The translations under genes and the position numbers were made by a program. From Hellea sp965224755 (GTDB lineage: Bacteria > Pseudomonadota > Alphaproteobacteria > Caulobacterales > Maricaulaceae), in assembly GCA_965224755.1 (NCBI GenBank), contig OZ245061.1, positions 2,418,001 through 2,482,000 of the forward strand: 64,000 nucleotides of DNA, written 5' to 3'. Positions within the stretch are counted from its first letter, which is position 1. Each line of letters opens with the position of its first letter. Positions 60,878 to 64,000 of this stretch are shown in pieces. The notes under the pieces are model-generated. The model was given only the letters and a program-made list of their open reading frames with translations. It had not been told where the DNA came from and did no database searches.

Positions 60878-61912
60878 ATGAAAGATTCGACTATGATCAA
60901 GAACGGCCTGACCTATGCCGATACGGGCGTCAATATTGACGAGGGCGAGCGGTTGATTGACCGGATCAAGCCGATGGTCAAAGCCACGCAGCGGGCCGGC
61001 GCGGACGGCTCTATCGGCGGATTTGGCGGAGCTTTTGATCTCAAAGCCGCTGGTTTTATAGACCCTGTGCTGATTTCAGGTACGGACGGGGTCGGAACAA
61101 AATTACGCATCGCCATTGATACAGGGATTTTGAATACGGTCGGAATTGATCTCGTCGCTATGTGCGTCAATGATGTTTTGGCTAACGGCGCCGAACCCCT
61201 CTTCTTTCTCGATTATTTCGCCACAGGTCATTTGGAGACAGATAAAGCCGCCGAAGTTGTCTCCGGCATTGCCGAAGGCTGCAAGCAATCAGGCTGCGCC
61301 CTGATCGGCGGCGAGACGGCGGAGATGCCCGGCATGTATGAGGCCGGGGATTTTGATTTGGCAGGCTTTGTTGTCGGCGCGGTAGAGCGCGAAGCTCTGC
61401 TCCCGCGCCATAAAGATATGGCCGAAGGTGACGTCCTTATCGGCATCGCCTCCTCCGGCCCGCATTCCAATGGCTATTCTCTTATTCGCAAGATTGTCGA
61501 AATATCCGGCCTGTCATGGTCTGCCCCCTCGCCCTTCTCTAAGGGGCAGACTTTGGGCGAGGCTCTCATCACGCCGACCAAGCTATATGTGAAAACGGTA
61601 TTGCCGTTGCTTAAAGACAACCTTGTTACAGGTCTCGCTCACATCACGGGCGGCGGCTTGACCGAGAATACGCCGCGCATGTTACCCAAAACCCTAAAAG
61701 CCGAGATTGATATGGCGGCTTGGCCTCGCCCGGCCGTGTTTAGCTGGCTACAGGAAACAGGCGGCGTTGCGGAAGCCGAGATGCAACGCGCTTTTAATTG
61801 CGGCATCGGTATGGTGCTGGCGGTAAAGCCTGAGCAGATGAACACGGTACTCGAACGTCTTGAGGCGGGGAGCGAGCAAGCTTGGGTTATTGGCCAACTC
61901 GAAAATGCGTAA
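60878..61912 (+). CDS. purM: Phosphoribosylformylglycinamidine cyclo-ligase PurM
   Basis: AIR synthetase, an ATP-dependent step of purine synthesis. The 344-residue protein shows LTYADTGVNIDEGERLIDRI, ISGTDGVGTKLRIA, VNDVLANGAEPLFFLDYFATG, LIGGETAEMPGMYEAGDFDLAGFVVG and SSGPHSNGYSLIRKI, with LAHITGGGLTENTPRML. The ATG at 60878 is used; an internal Met (MIKNGLTYAD) at 60893 is equally possible. It is divergent from DUF2066 and overlaps purN by 8 nt. Confidence 0.96.
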   Translation: MKDSTMIKNGLTYADTGVNIDEGERLIDRIKPMVKATQRAGADGSIGGFGGAFDLKAAGFIDPVLISGTDGVGTKLRIAIDTGILNTVGIDLVAMCVNDVLANGAEPLFFLDYFATGHLETDKAAEVVSGIAEGCKQSGCALIGGETAEMPGMYEAGDFDLAGFVVGAVEREALLPRHKDMAEGDVLIGIASSGPHSNGYSLIRKIVEISGLSWSAPSPFSKGQTLGEALITPTKLYVKTVLPLLKDNLVTGLAHITGGGLTENTPRMLPKTLKAEIDMAAWPRPAVFSWLQETGGVAEAEMQRAFNCGIGMVLAVKPEQMNTVLERLEAGSEQAWVIGQLENA

Positions 61913-62492
61913 AGTCCGAACCGCTATCCTGATATCGGGACGCGGTTCAAACATGGCCGCTATTACGCGAGCCGCCCAAAGGCCGGACTATCCCGCAGAA
62001 ATCGTTCTCGTCATTTCAAATGTAGCGGATGCGGCAGGCCTTGAAAAAGCCCAAAAGCTTGGCGTAACGGCGATGGCGATTGACCACACAAAATTTCTGT
62101 CTCGACAAAAATTTGAAGCGGCGCTGGACGCCGTTCTGTCCGAAGCCCAAATCGAATTGATCTGCTGCGCCGGCTTTATGCGCGTGCTCACCCCGTGGTT
62201 TGTCGAGCGTTGGGCCGGCAAGCTTCTTAATATACACCCTTCTCTTTTGCCAAAATACAAAGGACTGCACACCCATCAACGCGCCTTAGACGCGGGCGAT
62301 AAACGCCATGGATGCACCGTCCATTATGTCACTGAAGAACTCGATGGCGGCGGTATTATCTTACAGCAAGAGATTGATATTAAGCCCGGCGATACGGCGG
62401 AAACTTTAGCCGCCCGGATTTTGCCGATAGAGCAAGCCCTTTATCCCAAAGCCCTTAAAAAAGTCGCCGAAGACTTCACGGGTTTTAATTAA
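61905..62492 (+). CDS. purN: Phosphoribosylglycinamide formyltransferase PurN
   Basis: 10-formyltetrahydrofolate-dependent GAR transformylase of purine synthesis, 195 residues. The core motifs are RTAILISGRGSNMAAI (phosphate loop), LICCAGFMRVLTPWFVERW, NIHPSLLPKYKGLHTHQRALDAGDKRHGCTVHYVTEELDGG (catalytic Asn-His-Asp). The ATG at 61905 overlaps the purM stop, so purMN is one translational unit. A longer frame from 61860 lies inside purM and is not used. The stop codon overlaps a TTAA-N7-TTAA motif. Confidence 0.96.
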   Translation: MRKVRTAILISGRGSNMAAITRAAQRPDYPAEIVLVISNVADAAGLEKAQKLGVTAMAIDHTKFLSRQKFEAALDAVLSEAQIELICCAGFMRVLTPWFVERWAGKLLNIHPSLLPKYKGLHTHQRALDAGDKRHGCTVHYVTEELDGGGIILQQEIDIKPGDTAETLAARILPIEQALYPKALKKVAEDFTGFN

Positions 62493-62503
62493 GCCGATAT
62501 TAA
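62489..62503. promoter_or_regulatory. CtrA-type binding motif TTAA-N7-TTAA
   Basis: TTAAGCCGATATTAA is an exact match to the full CtrA consensus. It lies at the end of purN, 123 bp upstream of the TadG-like gene. CtrA controls pilus and cell-cycle genes in dimorphic alphaproteobacteria, so control of the downstream gene is a reasonable inference. Confidence 0.5.
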
Positions 62504-62625
62504 CTCTGACGGCAAGAACTGCATTTTAGCTCTTTGTTAATATTATTTCGTAAGCCTATCGAAGCCTGTTTCCCGTAAAACCCAGATGTTAATAGCCGGA
62601 ATGTCTCCGGTAACGTGGGATTGAA

Positions 62626-63993
62626 ATGATGGCCTTTTTGAACAAAACTCAAAGCCTGTTAAAGCGCTATAAACGCGATGAAGGCGGCACTATGGCGCTG
62701 ACATGGGCGCTCAGCCTGACAGTTATGCTTGGCGCTATGGGCGCAGCCGTCGACTTTGCTATGCTCAGCAATGCAGATAGCCAATCACAATCAATTGCAG
62801 ATACAACGGCCCTAGCCGCGGCGATTTATGTAAAAAATCACGGCATGCCCCCCGCAAATTCCGCCGATGGATATGTTGACGGCGTCCCTTATACGGCGGA
62901 AGCCCTCGGCTATGAATATAAAGGCTGGGTCAAAAATGGCGACCTCGGCGTTACAATCCAAGTTGATTATGATGATAATGCCAAGGAAGCCACCGTAACC
63001 GTCTCGGGCGATACAACGCCAATGCTGATGCAGGTTATGGGTTATGAATCTCTAGCTTTTAAGGCGCAATCCATCGTAAGTTATCTGGACGTTGACGAGA
63101 AATTCCCCGCCAGTATTACTCTGGTTCTAGATAATTCAGGGTCGATGTCTTGGGATGACAAGCTGGCGGAGGACCCATATGCGCATAATGGCCACTGGCA
63201 TGGAGATTCTCCGAACGACGCCATTCCCCGCATTTCAGGCCTTAAAACAACGGTGAACACTTTTAATTCAGAGCTACAAAGCCGATTGGGGACTGAAACT
63301 GATGGTGGCCAGCGAACAATTCGCATGGGCATGATCCCATATAATTCATCTATTATATCTTCTGGTGAACATCCGATGAGTTGGGGCTATATCCCAACGA
63401 ATAAAGTCAATACTATGACGCCCAACGGCGCGACCAACTCCAACCCCCCAATGGCTCAAGCCAAAACGTGGCTGGATGGAGAAGAGGCTTTTCACGAGGC
63501 AGAAGCTGAGGCTCATAATGAATTCTATAAAGAGTCGTTGAAATTCGTTATTTTCATGACCGATGGTCAAAATACTGCCGGTAATTATGAAGTATTACCT
63601 GGCACGACCAGCTACTGGTACGGGACTATAGATGGTAGCTGGTACTATACAAGAGGTCCATATCGAGATTTCGTAGAGGGTACACTACAACTGGATACAG
63701 ACCGAGTGACCATTGCGCGCTGTCAGGAAATGAAAAACGACGGCGTAAAAATCTTCACCATCGGCTACTCTTTAGAAGTTGGAGCCTATAATGAGAATAA
63801 CTATTCCGGAAATGGTAACAGTAGAGCGCGAAATGTCTCACATGGCATGAGTACGACGGCCTACACCCTGCTACAATCCTGCGCCTCAAAACCCGAAAAT
63901 TTCATCAAGGCGGAAAATGCCGAAGATTTGGAAGCGGCGTTCGATGAAATTCAAAACGCGATCGTTGAAGAGTTGATCCGTATCAAATCTTAA
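62626..63993 (+). CDS. TadG-like pilus-associated protein with VWA domain
   Basis: Protein of 455 residues. The N-terminus is TadE/TadG-like: a basic start, DEGGTMALTWALSLTVMLGAMGAAVDFAML as the membrane helix (about residues 18-48), and DSQSQSIADTTALAAA. The C-terminal two thirds form a VWA domain with the MIDAS motif DNSGSMS (SITLVLDNSGSMSWDDK) and FVIFMTDGQNT. Such proteins are minor pseudopilin-like envelope components of Flp/Tad pili or independent secreted VWA proteins. No other tad genes are in the window. A CtrA-type site lies upstream. The window ends just after the stop. Confidence 0.88.
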   Translation: MMAFLNKTQSLLKRYKRDEGGTMALTWALSLTVMLGAMGAAVDFAMLSNADSQSQSIADTTALAAAIYVKNHGMPPANSADGYVDGVPYTAEALGYEYKGWVKNGDLGVTIQVDYDDNAKEATVTVSGDTTPMLMQVMGYESLAFKAQSIVSYLDVDEKFPASITLVLDNSGSMSWDDKLAEDPYAHNGHWHGDSPNDAIPRISGLKTTVNTFNSELQSRLGTETDGGQRTIRMGMIPYNSSIISSGEHPMSWGYIPTNKVNTMTPNGATNSNPPMAQAKTWLDGEEAFHEAEAEAHNEFYKESLKFVIFMTDGQNTAGNYEVLPGTTSYWYGTIDGSWYYTRGPYRDFVEGTLQLDTDRVTIARCQEMKNDGVKIFTIGYSLEVGAYNENNYSGNGNSRARNVSHGMSTTAYTLLQSCASKPENFIKAENAEDLEAAFDEIQNAIVEELIRIKS

Positions 63994-64000
63994 ACGACTT

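Noticed and set aside
1..64000. tRNA, rRNA, prophage or replication origin
   Set aside because: No cloverleaf, rRNA motif, phage structural gene cluster or DnaA-box cluster was recognised on reading both strands; a covariance-model scan would be the decisive test for tRNAs.

Overview
The window is a gene-dense chromosomal segment (about 52% GC by eye) from an alphaproteobacterium. The signs are a dnaG-rpoD pair, hdaA-DUF2066-purM-purN synteny, the inositol-phosphatase/DUF4170/DUF374/waaA/lpxK lipid A block, DUF2093, TIGR01459 HAD and ribF neighbours, TonB receptors, and a CtrA-type TTAA-N7-TTAA site. A stalked or dimorphic heterotroph of the Maricaulales/Hyphomonadales kind fits best, but this is inference and no rRNA gene is present to test it.

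Layout. 0.1-5 kb: rpoD and dnaG (minus strand) and a DUF937 gene. 5-9.1 kb: a POT peptide transporter and a TonB-dependent receptor, divergently arranged. 9.2-13.8 kb: minus-strand gshA, an SDR plus Baeyer-Villiger-type monooxygenase pair, and rsmE. 13.8-14.1 kb: a fold-back repeat followed by a 21-22 bp tandem repeat that runs into the ubiA start codon. 14.1-20.8 kb: ubiA, a secreted msrB, a possible structured RNA, marR, a small secreted protein, a DsbA-like protein, MAPEG, pmbA and a CysQ-DUF4170 fusion. 20.9-28.3 kb: the lipid A/Kdo module (msbA, DUF374 acyltransferase, waaA, lpxK, lpxL-like) with two minus-strand genes inserted. 28.3-31.3 kb: chorismate mutase, M23 peptidase, DUF2093, xseA. 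31.5-42 kb: purD, amidohydrolase, ribF/MaoC/HAD block, a large lipoprotein metalloprotease, GFA, DUF1697, thiE and a Sel1-repeat protein. 42-49.4 kb: an ATP-grasp-like gene, then cbbR divergent from cbbLSQO, a Form IA-type RuBisCO with its CbbQ/CbbO activase. 49.6-53.6 kb: GbsR-type regulator, DUF4166 protein, small membrane protein, pyruvate kinase, LysM lipoprotein. 53.7-56.3 kb: an S9 peptidase gene split by a decayed IS3-family element. 56.4-64 kb: dienelactone hydrolase, rnd, rluA-type synthase, hdaA, DUF2066, purMN and a TadG-like VWA protein.

Most of the window is core housekeeping. The accessory highlights are the RuBisCO island with divergent conserved segments in CbbL and hairpins between its genes, the IS-broken S9 peptidase with a local duplication, four kinds of intergenic fold-back repeat, a possible small RNA followed by a run of hairpins, a Sel1 protein whose signal peptide is encoded inside thiE, a lysine-rich tail on the housekeeping sigma factor, and several operator-like dyads. 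No rRNA, tRNA, CRISPR array, prophage or origin was recognised.
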